Shown here: piece by piece, positions 53,096-61,920 of the stretch
How the letters are laid out: each line of letters begins with the position of its first letter
Position numbering within the stretch: position 1 is the stretch's first letter
Source of the DNA: Alicyclobacillus mali NBRC 102425
GTDB lineage: Bacteria > Bacillota > Bacilli > Alicyclobacillales > Alicyclobacillaceae
Length of the DNA: 64,000 nucleotides
Reading direction: 5' to 3'
NCBI RefSeq assembly: GCF_001570745.1
Contig: NZ_BCSG01000001.1
Span: forward strand, 1-64,000
The notes under the pieces: generated by a model
Database searches by the model: none
What the model was told of the DNA's origin: nothing
Seen by the model: the letters and a program-made list of their open reading frames with translations, nothing else
Translations under genes and position numbers: made by a program

Positions 53096-54388
53096 ATGGA
53101 AATCCACCGCGTCGAGCCCGGTGAGACGCCCGCTGACATCGCGTCGAAGTACGGGGTGTCCCTCCGGGACCTGCTCCGATACAACGAACTCGCTTCGAAG
53201 GACGTGATCGCGCCGGGGATTGCGCTCATTCTTCCCAAAGGCCCGCCGGTTCGCGTCATTCGCCACGTCGTCAAAGCGGGGGACACGTTGAACCGTCTGG
53301 CGCACCGCTACGGCGTACCTTCTGCGGTCATCGCCAACTGGAATCCGGGGCTGCCTGCGGACGGGCCGTTGCCAGTGGGCTTCACGGTGAACATCCCCGG
53401 CACCAGGTCGGATCGACGCACCATCGAGTTGAACGCGTACCTCGTCCCTGAGGGGAACGAGAACGACCAAGCCCTCTTGCAGGACGTGTCCGATCTCACC
53501 TACGTCTGCGCATTCAGCTATCGGGTGCAACCCACGGGCGATCTCGACGCGCCCAAGGACCGTTCCATGCTCGACGCCGCCGCCAAGTTCCAGATTGCAC
53601 CGATGGCGACCCTCACGAATTTCAACGGAAATCGATTCAACCCGGATCTTGCGCACGCCATCCTTCACTCGACCGCGCTCGCGAATCGCGTGGTGGATCA
53701 AATCGTGCGCGTCTGCGAAGAAAAGGGCTATCGCGGCGTGAACGTGGATTTCGAGCACATGCCCCCGGGCGATCGCGCCGCCTACACCGCGTTCATTCGC
53801 ACACTCGGCAAAGTGCTGCGGCCCCGAGGGCTGAGCCTCTCGCTGGCGCTCGGTCCCAAGACCTCGGATGAAGCGGGCGCGCCGTGGATGGGCGCGTTCG
53901 ACTATGCGGCACTTGGTGACGAAGCGGACTTTGTCATGCTCATGACCTACGAGTGGGGGTGGGTCGGCGGTCCGCCCATGCCAGTGGCCCCCGTGGATCG
54001 CGTGGCCTCGGTCCTGGAGTATGCCACGGGCACCATCGATCCCAAGAAAATCCTGATGGGCATGACGCTCTACGGCTACGACTGGCCCCTGCCGTACATG
54101 AAGGGGAAGACGAGGGCCGCGAGCATCGCGAACAACGATGCACAGAACCTTGCAATTGCAGAACGTGTGCCGGTGGAATGGGATTTGAAGGCCGCTTCGC
54201 CGCACTTCGCGTACGAAACCGCGGGGACCAAGCACGAGGTATGGTATGACGACGCGCTGAGCGCAGCCGTCAAGCTGGCGCTTGTTGACGCGTACGGTCT
54301 TCGTGGGGTATCGCTCTGGGTGCTTGGCAACGAGTTTCCTCAGCTCTGGTATCTGCTGAAGGATGGGTATAAGCTGGAGAAGAAGTGA
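53096..54388 (+). CDS. LysM-GH18 hydrolase, SleL/YaaH-like
   Basis: 430 aa from ATG 53096, with AAGGAGG upstream; the frame extends to 53066 without a better start. Two LysM domains (about 2-48 and 53-101) precede a GH18 barrel. The catalytic strand is G-V-N-V-D218-F-E220, fitting the D-x-E ending of the GH18 motif. In Bacillus, YaaH/SleL is a spore-cortex N-acetylglucosaminidase that acts during germination. There is no signal peptide, as is usual for that spore protein. A general wall chitinase is less likely. Confidence 0.85.
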   Translation: MEIHRVEPGETPADIASKYGVSLRDLLRYNELASKDVIAPGIALILPKGPPVRVIRHVVKAGDTLNRLAHRYGVPSAVIANWNPGLPADGPLPVGFTVNIPGTRSDRRTIELNAYLVPEGNENDQALLQDVSDLTYVCAFSYRVQPTGDLDAPKDRSMLDAAAKFQIAPMATLTNFNGNRFNPDLAHAILHSTALANRVVDQIVRVCEEKGYRGVNVDFEHMPPGDRAAYTAFIRTLGKVLRPRGLSLSLALGPKTSDEAGAPWMGAFDYAALGDEADFVMLMTYEWGWVGGPPMPVAPVDRVASVLEYATGTIDPKKILMGMTLYGYDWPLPYMKGKTRAASIANNDAQNLAIAERVPVEWDLKAASPHFAYETAGTKHEVWYDDALSAAVKLALVDAYGLRGVSLWVLGNEFPQLWYLLKDGYKLEKK

Positions 54389-54416
54389 GTTCCATCGCGG
54401 AACAGGAGAGAGTCGA

Positions 54417-54935
54417 GTGTCGCTTTCACGGTTGTATCAGGGATGCGAGGCGCTGTGGCGGGATGTAAAGTACGCCGTGATGGCGCGAAACTACGCGCGT
54501 GTGCGGGAACTGTCGGCGTTGCTCCACCAAGCGCGCGGCGACGAGCAGGCGCTTCGCACGTGGCTCTACCGGCTCAAGTGTGTGGAACAGGAGCCCGTCA
54601 CATTGCCCGCGCTTCGTAATACAGCCTATCATCTGCTCGGCTACTGGAAGGACCGATTGCCGCCCGACGAGCGGCAGAGGCTCGCGCAGAGGGCGTTTGA
54701 CCATCCGGCGGGTGTGATCGCGGAACTCGGCGATCGCGTCCGCCGCGAGGGGCCGACGTATCTGGCCACGTCCTACGCGTTTCGCGACGAAGCTTGGAAT
54801 GAGGCTGAGTTTCGCCATCAAGGCGGTTTGTATCGGATTATCGTCGATGCGGAGGAAGCGTTGGCGGCGGGAGATCCAACGAAGCTCGCCGTTCGTATTG
54901 AATCGTTAGGGGATGCGTCTGACCGAGCGACGTGA
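54417..54935 (+). CDS. DUF1722-like protein
   Basis: 172 aa from GTG 54417 (AGGAGAG upstream). The core, L-W-R-D-V-K-Y-A-V-M-A-R-N-Y-A-R-V-R-E-L, then LRNTAYHLLGYWKDRLPPDER, fits the helical DUF1722 (YbgA) pattern. In DUF1722 proteins this domain is often fused to DUF523; it is alone here. It is 28 bases after the GH18 gene. Function is unknown. Confidence 0.6.
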   Translation: MSLSRLYQGCEALWRDVKYAVMARNYARVRELSALLHQARGDEQALRTWLYRLKCVEQEPVTLPALRNTAYHLLGYWKDRLPPDERQRLAQRAFDHPAGVIAELGDRVRREGPTYLATSYAFRDEAWNEAEFRHQGGLYRIIVDAEEALAAGDPTKLAVRIESLGDASDRAT

Positions 54936-54975
54936 CGTTTGGACAAGCTCGGGCGTGGGCTGTGGAGGTGAAGGC

Positions 54976-55398
54976 GTGAACCTGACCTTATTTACGGATT
55001 ACGCCTTGCGCGTGCTGATTTACGCTGCCAATCAGCCGGCGGGCAAGCTCGTGCAGGTCGACGAGATCGCGCGCGTATATGGCATTTCGCGCAATCACTT
55101 GACGAAGGCAGTGCATCGGCTGGGGCAAGTTGGGTACTTGGAAACCGTGCGCGGTCGCGGAGGTGGCATGCGCCTGGCGATGCCAGCGAGCGACATTCGC
55201 ATTGGCGATGTCGTCCGCGCGATGGAGGACGACTTCGCCGTGGTCGGGTGTTTTGCGAACGACCAGTGCGTGCTGCTGCCTGCCTGCAGGCTGAGGCGCG
55301 CGCTCGGCGAAGCGGTGGACGCCTTTCTGGATACCCTGAACCAATACACGCTTGCGGATATCGCGACGAGCGCAGCATCGGTGTTTCGCGCGACTTAG
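54976..55398 (+). CDS. nsrR: Rrf2-family regulator, NsrR-like
   Basis: 140 aa from GTG 54976 (GGAGGTGAAGG upstream). The N-terminus N-L-T-L-F-T-D-Y-A-L-R-V-L-I-Y, the helix-turn-helix IARVYGISRNHLTKAVHRLGQVGYLET and R-G-R-G-G-G wing are typical. Three cysteines, C92, C98 and C104, lie where NsrR holds its [4Fe-4S] cluster. NsrR senses nitric oxide and represses detoxification genes. None of those, for example hmp, is next to it here, so targets must be elsewhere. A peroxiredoxin gene follows after 147 bases. Confidence 0.8.
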   Translation: MNLTLFTDYALRVLIYAANQPAGKLVQVDEIARVYGISRNHLTKAVHRLGQVGYLETVRGRGGGMRLAMPASDIRIGDVVRAMEDDFAVVGCFANDQCVLLPACRLRRALGEAVDAFLDTLNQYTLADIATSAASVFRAT

Positions 55399-55545
55399 GT
55401 CGACAGGATTTTGCGAGGGTGCGTGGAAAATAATACACCAGAGCTAGGGTGCGTTGTGCAGGACCCCGCTTGTATCCGCCTTCGCGACGTGGTACAGTAT
55501 GTTTAGTAATCCGATGATTGAAGTTGGAGAATGGGAGAGATGAGC

Positions 55546-56193
55546 ATGTCCGAAGTGCAGACGCTGCCTCGCCTCAACGAGCCCGCCCCGGATTTCGAGG
55601 CCAACACCACGCATGGGAAGATCAAACTGAGCGACCTGCGCGGAAAATGGGTGGTGTTGTTCTCCCATCCGGCGGACTTCACGCCCGTCTGCTCGACGGA
55701 GTTCGGCGCTTTCGCTCGCCGGTACGAGGAATTTGAGAAGCGGAACGTCCAACTGATTGGACTCTCCATCGACAGCGTGCAGTCGCACTTGGCATGGGTG
55801 CACGACTTGGAGAAGGCGTTCGGCGTCAAGATCCCGTTCCCGGTCATTGCCGATCTCGACATGAAGGTTGCGAATCTCTACGGGATGATTCACCCGGCCG
55901 CAAACAACACATCGACGGTGCGCACCGTGTTTTTCATCGACGACAAAGGCATTCTCCGCGCCATGATTTACTATCCGATGAACGTCGGCCGAAACATCTC
56001 GGAGATTCTGCGGGTCATCGACGCGCTTCAAACGGCTGATCAAAACGGCGTGTCCTGCCCGGCAGACTGGCAACCGGGAGATCCCGTTGTGGTGCCCGCC
56101 CCCGCAACGCTCGACGCCATTGAGAGCGAAGAGGAGGCAGCGGCCAAAGGGTTGGATTACAAGACCTGGTACCTGCGCATGAAGAAGGTCTGA
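55546..56193 (+). CDS. Peroxiredoxin (Prx6 / AhpC-TSA type)
   Basis: 215 aa. ATG 55546 is preferred (GGGAG eight bases upstream); ATGs at 55531 and 55540 are in frame. The peroxidatic site is P-A-D-F-T-P-V-C49-S-T-E. C-terminal motif CPADWQPGD includes C171, a possible partner cysteine. The long C-terminal arm and P-V-C-S-T-E sequence place it in the Prx6/archaeal class. It reduces hydrogen peroxide or alkyl hydroperoxides. No reductase (AhpF) is adjacent. Confidence 0.9.
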   Translation: MSEVQTLPRLNEPAPDFEANTTHGKIKLSDLRGKWVVLFSHPADFTPVCSTEFGAFARRYEEFEKRNVQLIGLSIDSVQSHLAWVHDLEKAFGVKIPFPVIADLDMKVANLYGMIHPAANNTSTVRTVFFIDDKGILRAMIYYPMNVGRNISEILRVIDALQTADQNGVSCPADWQPGDPVVVPAPATLDAIESEEEAAAKGLDYKTWYLRMKKV

Positions 56194-56210
56194 TTCGGAA
56201 GGTACACGGG

Positions 56211-56251
56211 GAAGGGCCGCACGGACGCAGTGTGCGTCGGTGTGGCCCTTC
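56211..56251. terminator. Long hairpin between peroxiredoxin and modB
   Basis: GAAGGGCC (56211-56218) and GGCCCTTC (56244-56251) with inner GACGCA/TGCGTC pairing form a long stem. No clear T-tract on either strand. Confidence 0.5.
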
Positions 56252-56312
56252 TACTTGCGGGGCGTGTTTACCGCTTCAATCGCCTCGCGCGCCTCGCGGC
56301 TCCGTCAAGGTC

Positions 56313-57095
56313 TCAGCCGCGTCGGACAAGCCGTGGCCCCACGAATCGTACAGCTCCCACGGCCACGGCCAGTGCGATCACGATGCCCGACGCGATGGGC
56401 ACCATACTTGGCACACCGCCAGCCGTGAATTGCACCCAGATGTAGACCGGCAGGCTGTACGGGTGGTACGCCATCAGCATCGTGGCGCCAAACTCGCCGA
56501 GTGCGCGCGCGAACGTCAGCGCTACGCCGGCCAGGATAGAGCCCGCCGACAGCGGAACATACAGGCGCCAGAAGGTCGTCCATCCGTCCGCGCCCTCGAG
56601 GCGAAACGCCTCGTGCAGATCCTTTGGGACCTCCGCGAATCCGGCGCGAGACGTGAACACCAGAAACGGACTGGTGACGTACAGCTGCGCGAGCACGATC
56701 CCGGCCATCGACAGCGTGAGGGGAAAATTGTGTGCCGCGGCGAATCCTCCAAGGGCGGTGTACGGTCCAAACACATCCATCAGGGCGACGCCGCCGACGA
56801 TGGGCGGCAGCACGAGCGGCAACAGCAGCAACGTCTCCAGGAGCCACTTGCCAGGGAATCGAAATCGAATCAACAGATAAGCCGCCGGCACGCCGAGGGC
56901 GACAGAGAGCGCCGTCGAGATGGAGGCGCTGACGAGCGACGTGACAGCGGCCTGCAGCAATTCGGGCTCTTTCCACGCCTCCATCACCGCACCGGGGGGC
57001 GCGCCCAGCGCCAGGCGAACCATTGGCCACAGCCCATATGCCACGGAGACGGCCCCCAGAGCGTACAGGGCTGGCGTTCTCAGGCCCCTCAACAT
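56313..57095 (-). CDS. modB: Molybdate/tungstate ABC transporter permease
   Basis: 260 aa from ATG 57095. About six membrane helices. The coupling loop EAFRLEGADGWTTFWRLYVPLS and GEFGATMLMAYHPYSLPVYIW are typical of ModB/WtpB permeases. It is the last gene in the minus-strand operon. No ModC/WtpC ATPase gene is found before the convergent peroxiredoxin, so the ATPase must be encoded elsewhere. Confidence 0.85.
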   Translation of the reverse strand: MLRGLRTPALYALGAVSVAYGLWPMVRLALGAPPGAVMEAWKEPELLQAAVTSLVSASISTALSVALGVPAAYLLIRFRFPGKWLLETLLLLPLVLPPIVGGVALMDVFGPYTALGGFAAAHNFPLTLSMAGIVLAQLYVTSPFLVFTSRAGFAEVPKDLHEAFRLEGADGWTTFWRLYVPLSAGSILAGVALTFARALGEFGATMLMAYHPYSLPVYIWVQFTAGGVPSMVPIASGIVIALAVAVGAVRFVGPRLVRRG

Positions 57096-57099
57096 GGGC

Positions 57100-58137
57100 T
57101 CACGAACGCTCCGCGATGGACCGGAGGCTCGCCGGAACGCTCTGCAGATCTCCGTACAACCGGATGGGCGTCGGATTGAACCCGTCCTGCAACAGGATCT
57201 GGTGGCCTTGCCCCACGGTCATGTAGCGCACGAACGCGGCAGCCTGCACAGGGTGCGGCGCGTGAGTCAGCACCGTAATCGTGAACAGGATGGGCGCGCC
57301 CTTGATGGTCTTGCCGCCGCCAGCAGGCGTCCACGAGACCTTTGCGTAATCCTTGGCGAGAGCCGGATCGCCCAAGTTGATGGCGCTTGGCAGCGCGATG
57401 TATGGCATATGCCACTCAATCGCCTCATGTTTGTAGGCGATCACGGCGTCCATCTGACCGCTCGTGAGTTGGGCGATAAGATCTTCCTCAGGAAACACCT
57501 GTGCCGGATTTTCATCACTGCCAAGGATAGCCTTTTCGAGGCCGGGCTGGTGGTAGTAGGACTCCGCCAGCTTCAGCATGAGAATCGTGCTCACGCCTTT
57601 GGGATCGAGCTTGGGATCGGTCCGACCAAAGCGAACGCCGGGCATCTCAAGCACCTTGTACCATGGCACTTTGCCTTCCGCCGCCCGCTTGAATTCGCCT
57701 GCCTCCTTGCTCTTTGGCGAATAGGCGATGACAAGCTGATCGGTTGCGAGCGTCGCGTACCACTTGGCGGCGTAGCCGTTGGACGCGCCCATCAGGTCGT
57801 TGACGTCGACGGACGGCGATGCGCTGATCAACACGTCGGGATTGGCGAGCTTAGACGTGATCATGTGCGCAAGCTCTGCGGAGCCGGCGCCTTCTCCTTG
57901 AAAATCGACGTGAAGCGCCTGATCCACCTTGGGGCGGATCACCTGCTCCATCACATGGGTCATGGAGCCTGCGTACAGCACGGAGAGAGGTACAGCTTTT
58001 GTTTCGGCTGTGGAGGCAGCTCCGCCTGTCGCGGCGTTTTGTGTGGTCTGTGTGTTGGACGGCGTCGTGCAACCCGTGGCTGTGACCGCGAGCGCCGCGA
58101 GTGCCCCGCTTAACCAGATACGTTTGGAAACACGCAT
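57100..58137 (-). CDS. Molybdate/tungstate-binding lipoprotein (WtpA/ModA type)
   Basis: 345 aa from ATG 58137. The lipobox ends at C23 (T-A-T-G-C), followed by a Thr/Asn/Gln-rich linker. The binding domain starts V-L-Y-A-G-S-M (anion-binding serine) and has DVLISASPSVDVNDL and FGRTDPKLDPKG, closer to the WtpA group than to E. coli ModA. It captures molybdate or tungstate outside the cell. The stop is four bases from the modB start. Confidence 0.82.
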   Translation of the reverse strand: MRVSKRIWLSGALAALAVTATGCTTPSNTQTTQNAATGGAASTAETKAVPLSVLYAGSMTHVMEQVIRPKVDQALHVDFQGEGAGSAELAHMITSKLANPDVLISASPSVDVNDLMGASNGYAAKWYATLATDQLVIAYSPKSKEAGEFKRAAEGKVPWYKVLEMPGVRFGRTDPKLDPKGVSTILMLKLAESYYHQPGLEKAILGSDENPAQVFPEEDLIAQLTSGQMDAVIAYKHEAIEWHMPYIALPSAINLGDPALAKDYAKVSWTPAGGGKTIKGAPILFTITVLTHAPHPVQAAAFVRYMTVGQGHQILLQDGFNPTPIRLYGDLQSVPASLRSIAERS

Positions 58138-58139
58138 GT

Positions 58140-59216
58140 TTATCCCCCTAGGTTTCGCGATTTCCGCGCCTGAATGCGGGCGCCGGTCTGAGAAACGTCG
58201 TACGGTCCAAATGCGGCGAGATCGCGTCGGAACGCATCTGACGCCAACAGTTCGAAGACCTGTTGAACACCAGGATGTCTAGCGACACCGCGTGGAATGA
58301 CAAGCCAGGTCATCTCTTCGCGAATCGGCAAGAAATCCACATCGCGCGTCGCCACAGCTTCATGGGCAATCCCGACATCCGCCCCTCCAAACGCGACCGC
58401 CTCCACCACCTCGCGGTGCGTGCGCGCTTCAAGTGTGTACCCCTCAATTTCACCCGGACTCAACCCTTCGCTTCGGATAGCCTCATCGACGAGGGCCCGG
58501 GCTCCTGCGCCAGGCGGTCGATTGACAAGGCGGGGTCGCGCGTCGCGAAAGCCCGCTTCGATCTGCCAGCGCTTTGGATTTCGGCGGGGCACCACCCAAC
58601 CCATGCGCCATTGGCCAAGCGCTACGAGAAAGCAGTCCTTTCCTTCTGCGAGTGCGAGAAGGTCCTCTTCCGTGCCATGGACGCTCGCGATGTGGGTCTG
58701 TCTCGCCTCAAGTTCATCCATCGCATCCTGGTTTGTCGCGAAGAAATGGACCGCTTCCCAGGTGCGGCTCCGGCGATTCACCCAGGCGGCTAGCAGCGAG
58801 AGCGCTGGATCGCATCCCGACAAAAAGACGCGCGCCATCCCAATGTCGGGCATGTTCATCCAGTCAGTGCGCCCGCTCTCGTCGCGCAAGCCGTCTGCAG
58901 GAACAGGTGAAGAAGAGTCCTCGAGCGATCTCGCCACGCGCGCGCCCGCGACCTCCGCGACCGCCACGCGTTCCACGCGCAAGCGACTCGGCCTCGCGGT
59001 GCAAGCCGCATTTTGCTCCGGATCAAAGAGCGACTCAACCGTGGTTCCGAGCACTTTGGCGAGGCGAAGGGCGACATGCGTCGAAGGGCTGACTTTTCCC
59101 TGTTCAATGAGGCCCAATGCCTGGGGCGTAATGCCCACCTGGCGCGCGAGTTCCGACTTTGTCCATCCGGCGTGTTCTCGCAGGGCCTTCACGGCATTTG
59201 GGAATTTCACGGGCAT
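58140..59216 (-). CDS. XRE helix-turn-helix regulator with periplasmic-binding-like domain
   Basis: 358 aa from ATG 59216 (GAGG upstream); GTG 59228 is also possible. Residues ~8-64 form the helix-turn-helix (GWTKSELARQVGITPQALGLIEQGKVSPSTHVALRLAKVL). The C-terminal ~200 residues resemble the substrate-binding domain of molybdate-linked regulators (PBP-like): FLSGCDPALSLLAAW, then FVALGQWRMGWVVPRRNPK-like segments and RTHREVVEAVAFGGADVGIAHEAVA. It is first in the operon with the binding protein three bases away, so it probably senses the same anion and controls the operon. Confidence 0.78.
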   Translation of the reverse strand: MPVKFPNAVKALREHAGWTKSELARQVGITPQALGLIEQGKVSPSTHVALRLAKVLGTTVESLFDPEQNAACTARPSRLRVERVAVAEVAGARVARSLEDSSSPVPADGLRDESGRTDWMNMPDIGMARVFLSGCDPALSLLAAWVNRRSRTWEAVHFFATNQDAMDELEARQTHIASVHGTEEDLLALAEGKDCFLVALGQWRMGWVVPRRNPKRWQIEAGFRDARPRLVNRPPGAGARALVDEAIRSEGLSPGEIEGYTLEARTHREVVEAVAFGGADVGIAHEAVATRDVDFLPIREEMTWLVIPRGVARHPGVQQVFELLASDAFRRDLAAFGPYDVSQTGARIQARKSRNLGG

Positions 59217-59240
59217 CGCCTGCCTCACGGATGAATGGAT

Positions 59241-59293
59241 GAAAGGATATTTTCAAGATAGATCATATTGAGCCAAAACGAAAGGATATTTTC
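59241..59293. repeat. Direct-repeat operator pair before the XRE-mod operon
   Basis: GAAAGGATATTTTC occurs at 59241-59254 and again at 59280-59293, 39 bases apart. Each copy is itself a partial palindrome (GAAA and TTTC ends). The pair lies just upstream of the XRE regulator start and is likely its own binding site. Confidence 0.6.
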
Positions 59294-59357
59294 GAACTGC
59301 GTCGTCGATCGCACGGTATAAAAGCGATATCGAATGAAAATCATTTGGTTCATCAAT

Positions 59358-59371
59358 GAAAGCGTTGACAT
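59358..59371 (+). promoter_or_regulatory. cre / LacI-type operator
   Basis: TGAAAGCGTTGACA matches the catabolite-response consensus TGWAANCGNTNWCA at all 14 positions. It overlaps the -35 of the lacI promoter. It may be bound by CcpA or by the LacI-family regulator itself. Confidence 0.7.
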
Positions 59372-59394
59372 GGCGCGCGTGTTCACGTATCATG
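59366..59394 (+). promoter_or_regulatory. Promoter of the LacI-sugar transporter operon
   Basis: TTGACA (59366, perfect) and TATCAT (59389) with a 17-base spacer; the -35 is part of the cre-like site. Confidence 0.8.
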
Positions 59395-59410
59395 GCGGTG
59401 TTCAAGTTTG

Positions 59411-59424
59411 TGTAACCGTTTTAT
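59411..59424 (+). promoter_or_regulatory. Second LacI-type operator-like site
   Basis: TGTAACCGTTTTAT fits 12 of 14 positions of the same consensus, at about +10 to +25 of the transcript. It could work with the first site. Confidence 0.45.
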
Positions 59425-59453
59425 GAAACTGTTGCACAAGGAGGTGACGCAGC

Positions 59454-60476
59454 TTGCGAGCGACCATCCGCGACGTCGCCAGGGCGGCGGGGGTGTCTGC
59501 CGCGACCGTGTCTCGTGCCTTGAATCGGCCGGATTTGGTCGATCCGGAGACCCTCGAGCGCGTGCGAAAGGCAATGGAAGAGATGTCGTATCAGCCGAAC
59601 GCCATTGCTCGGGGGCTTTCTTTCAGGCGAAGCGACACGCTGGGGCTCATCGTGCCCGGCATCACGGACTTCTTCTTCAATGAGCTCTACAAGGGCATTG
59701 ACCGCGCCAGCCAGCATCACGGGATGAAGGTTTTGCTGTACGACTCTGAGCATTCCCGCGAACGGGCGTTTGAGGGCTTTTCCATCCTCAGCGGCTATCA
59801 GGTTTCGGGCATCATCTTCACCAGCAAACTGGTGACGGAGGACTACGATCCCATTCTTCAGCGGCTGGACATCCCGGTCGTCCTGACGCTGACGCAGAGC
59901 GCCGCGAAAACGCCTCTGACCGCTTTTCGCATCGATGAAGTGCGCGCCATGTTTGACGTCGTGGCATACCTGGTGTCCAGGGGGCATCGGCAAATTGCGA
60001 TGATCGCTGGCAAGCTATGGGACGACCGGACAGGCGAATTGCGCTTGGAAGGATACCGCGAGGGGCTTCGACATTTCGGAATCGAGTATTGGGATGCGCG
60101 CGTGGAATTCGGTCAATATCGCTTTGACGACGGCTATCAGGCCATGCAGCGTTTGCTGGACCGCATGCACGACGCACCCTTCACGGCTGTGTGCACCGCC
60201 TCGGATGAGATGGCGCTCGGTGCGATACGCTGCTTGAACGATCACGGCTACCGCGTTCCCGAGGACATTTCGGTGATGGGTTTTGACGATTTACCCATTG
60301 CACGCATGGTGACGCCAAGGCTCACCACGGTCGCTCAGCCGTTTCTCGAAATCGGTGCAGAGGCTGTCAAATGGCTCATCCGGGCGTCGTCACAAGCTCC
60401 ATCGCCTTCCGACATTGGGGATTACCTTTTGCCTCATCGCCTGGTGGAGCGCGAATCCGTGCGTTCCATTTCGTGA
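59454..60476 (+). CDS. LacI-family transcriptional regulator
   Basis: 340 aa from TTG 59454 with AAGGAGGTGA upstream. The N-terminus T-I-R-D-V-A-R-A-A-G-V-S-A-A-T-V-S-R-A-L-N is the LacI DNA-binding domain, followed by hinge helix LSFRRSD and a sugar-binding domain. Operator-like sites lie directly upstream. It probably represses the sugar transporter that follows in the same direction. The inducing sugar cannot be told from sequence. Confidence 0.9.
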   Translation: MRATIRDVARAAGVSAATVSRALNRPDLVDPETLERVRKAMEEMSYQPNAIARGLSFRRSDTLGLIVPGITDFFFNELYKGIDRASQHHGMKVLLYDSEHSRERAFEGFSILSGYQVSGIIFTSKLVTEDYDPILQRLDIPVVLTLTQSAAKTPLTAFRIDEVRAMFDVVAYLVSRGHRQIAMIAGKLWDDRTGELRLEGYREGLRHFGIEYWDARVEFGQYRFDDGYQAMQRLLDRMHDAPFTAVCTASDEMALGAIRCLNDHGYRVPEDISVMGFDDLPIARMVTPRLTTVAQPFLEIGAEAVKWLIRASSQAPSPSDIGDYLLPHRLVERESVRSIS

Positions 60477-60509
60477 ACATTCAACGCAACATTTTGGGGG
60501 TATGTGCAG

Positions 60510-61910
60510 ATGAAGAACAAGGTCAAGCGTTGGACAAGTGTGGGACTGGCGAGTTCGGCAGTTGCGGCGTTGGTGGTTGGGTGCGGGCAGGCAAACAACG
60601 CGGCAGGCACGGCGAACGCGAATGGTAGCGCGTCCACCGTGGCGTCGTCGGGGGCCACGGTGAGTGTGGCAGGCGTGCGGATTGCGAAGCCGGCGCATCT
60701 CGTGAATTATAAGGACGCCTCTGGCACGATTGTCTGGGCGGAGTCATTCACCACGGGTCCGACGGCGAGCGAGCTGGTTTCGGCTTTTGAGAAGAAGTAT
60801 CCGAAGATCAAAGTGAAGTTGCAGGTTCAGCCCTCGAACACAGATACGAACCGCGCGGATCTGACGGCGTCCATCAGCGGTGGCTCGTCGACGCCCGACG
60901 TGTACATGGGAGATGTGATTTGGCCTGCGCAGTTTGCTCACAGCCAGCTCGCGGCGCCTCTCTCGGATTACCTGCCTACGTCCTTCTGGACGCGGTTTTC
61001 GAACGGGTTGGTTGCCGGAGCCACTTACAATGGCAAGGTCTACGCTGAGCCGTTGTTTGCGGACACCGCGTTCCTGTACTACCGCAAAGACCTGTTGGCG
61101 AAATATCACCTGCCAGTTCCAAAGACTTGGCAGCAGCTGCAGACGGACGCCTCTTATATCGTGAAGCACGGTGGAGCGAAATATGGGTTCGTATGGCAGG
61201 GCGCCGACTACGAAGGTCTGACGTGCGACTTCGACGAATACTTGGCCGACGCAGGCGGCAGCGTGTTGACCAACGGCAAGGCCTCCTTGAATACGGCCGC
61301 TGCCAAACAGGCTCTCAGTTTCATGAGGGGACTCATCACGTCCGGTGTGTCGCCCCAATCGGTGGACACTTTCCAAGAACCGCAGTCTGAAAACGTCTTC
61401 ACACAAGGGAATGCTGTATTCCTTCGCAACTGGTCCTATGCGTGGTCCGACTCTCAGAACCCAACAAGCTCCAAGGTCGTGGGCAAAGTCGGTGTGGTGC
61501 CCCTTCCGACTTTTGCTGGGCACGGCTCGAGTGGCTACAGCACAGTTGGTGGCTGGGATCTGTATCTGAACCCGCACACCAAAAATCTGGCCGCTGCGCT
61601 GCAGTTCATTGATTGGATGACGAGTCCGCAGGCTCAGGAAATCTTGGCGGCCAATTCGGAGATGCCCACCATCAAGGCCGTGGCGGACAGCCCATCGCTG
61701 GCGAAGTACAGCCCGGTGTTTGCGCTGTTGCCGAAGGTGAAATTTGTTTCGCGGCCCGCTCAGACGCCGAACTATCCGTCTGTCTCCAGGGCGATTTACG
61801 ACAACGTCAACGCGGCTCTGGCGGGCAGCGTATCCGTATCTCAAGCGCTGCAAAATGCGAATCAGCAGATCCAACAGGCGCTGAATGGCAGTGGTTCGGG
61901 CGGACTCTAA
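60510..61910 (+). CDS. Sugar-binding lipoprotein (SBP family 1)
   Basis: 466 aa from ATG 60510 (GGGGG upstream). The lipobox ends at C25 (L-V-V-G-C), then a Gly/Ala/Ser/Asn linker. The domain has FTTGPTASELVSAFEKKYPKIKVKL, and GGWDLYLNPHTKNLAAALQFIDWM, typical of maltose/trehalose/sucrose-type binding proteins. It delivers sugar to the permeases that follow. Substrate is unknown; the kinase gene after the permeases suggests a fructose- or sucrose-related sugar. Confidence 0.87.
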   Translation: MKNKVKRWTSVGLASSAVAALVVGCGQANNAAGTANANGSASTVASSGATVSVAGVRIAKPAHLVNYKDASGTIVWAESFTTGPTASELVSAFEKKYPKIKVKLQVQPSNTDTNRADLTASISGGSSTPDVYMGDVIWPAQFAHSQLAAPLSDYLPTSFWTRFSNGLVAGATYNGKVYAEPLFADTAFLYYRKDLLAKYHLPVPKTWQQLQTDASYIVKHGGAKYGFVWQGADYEGLTCDFDEYLADAGGSVLTNGKASLNTAAAKQALSFMRGLITSGVSPQSVDTFQEPQSENVFTQGNAVFLRNWSYAWSDSQNPTSSKVVGKVGVVPLPTFAGHGSSGYSTVGGWDLYLNPHTKNLAAALQFIDWMTSPQAQEILAANSEMPTIKAVADSPSLAKYSPVFALLPKVKFVSRPAQTPNYPSVSRAIYDNVNAALAGSVSVSQALQNANQQIQQALNGSGSGGL

Positions 61911-61920
61911 TCGGGATCAT

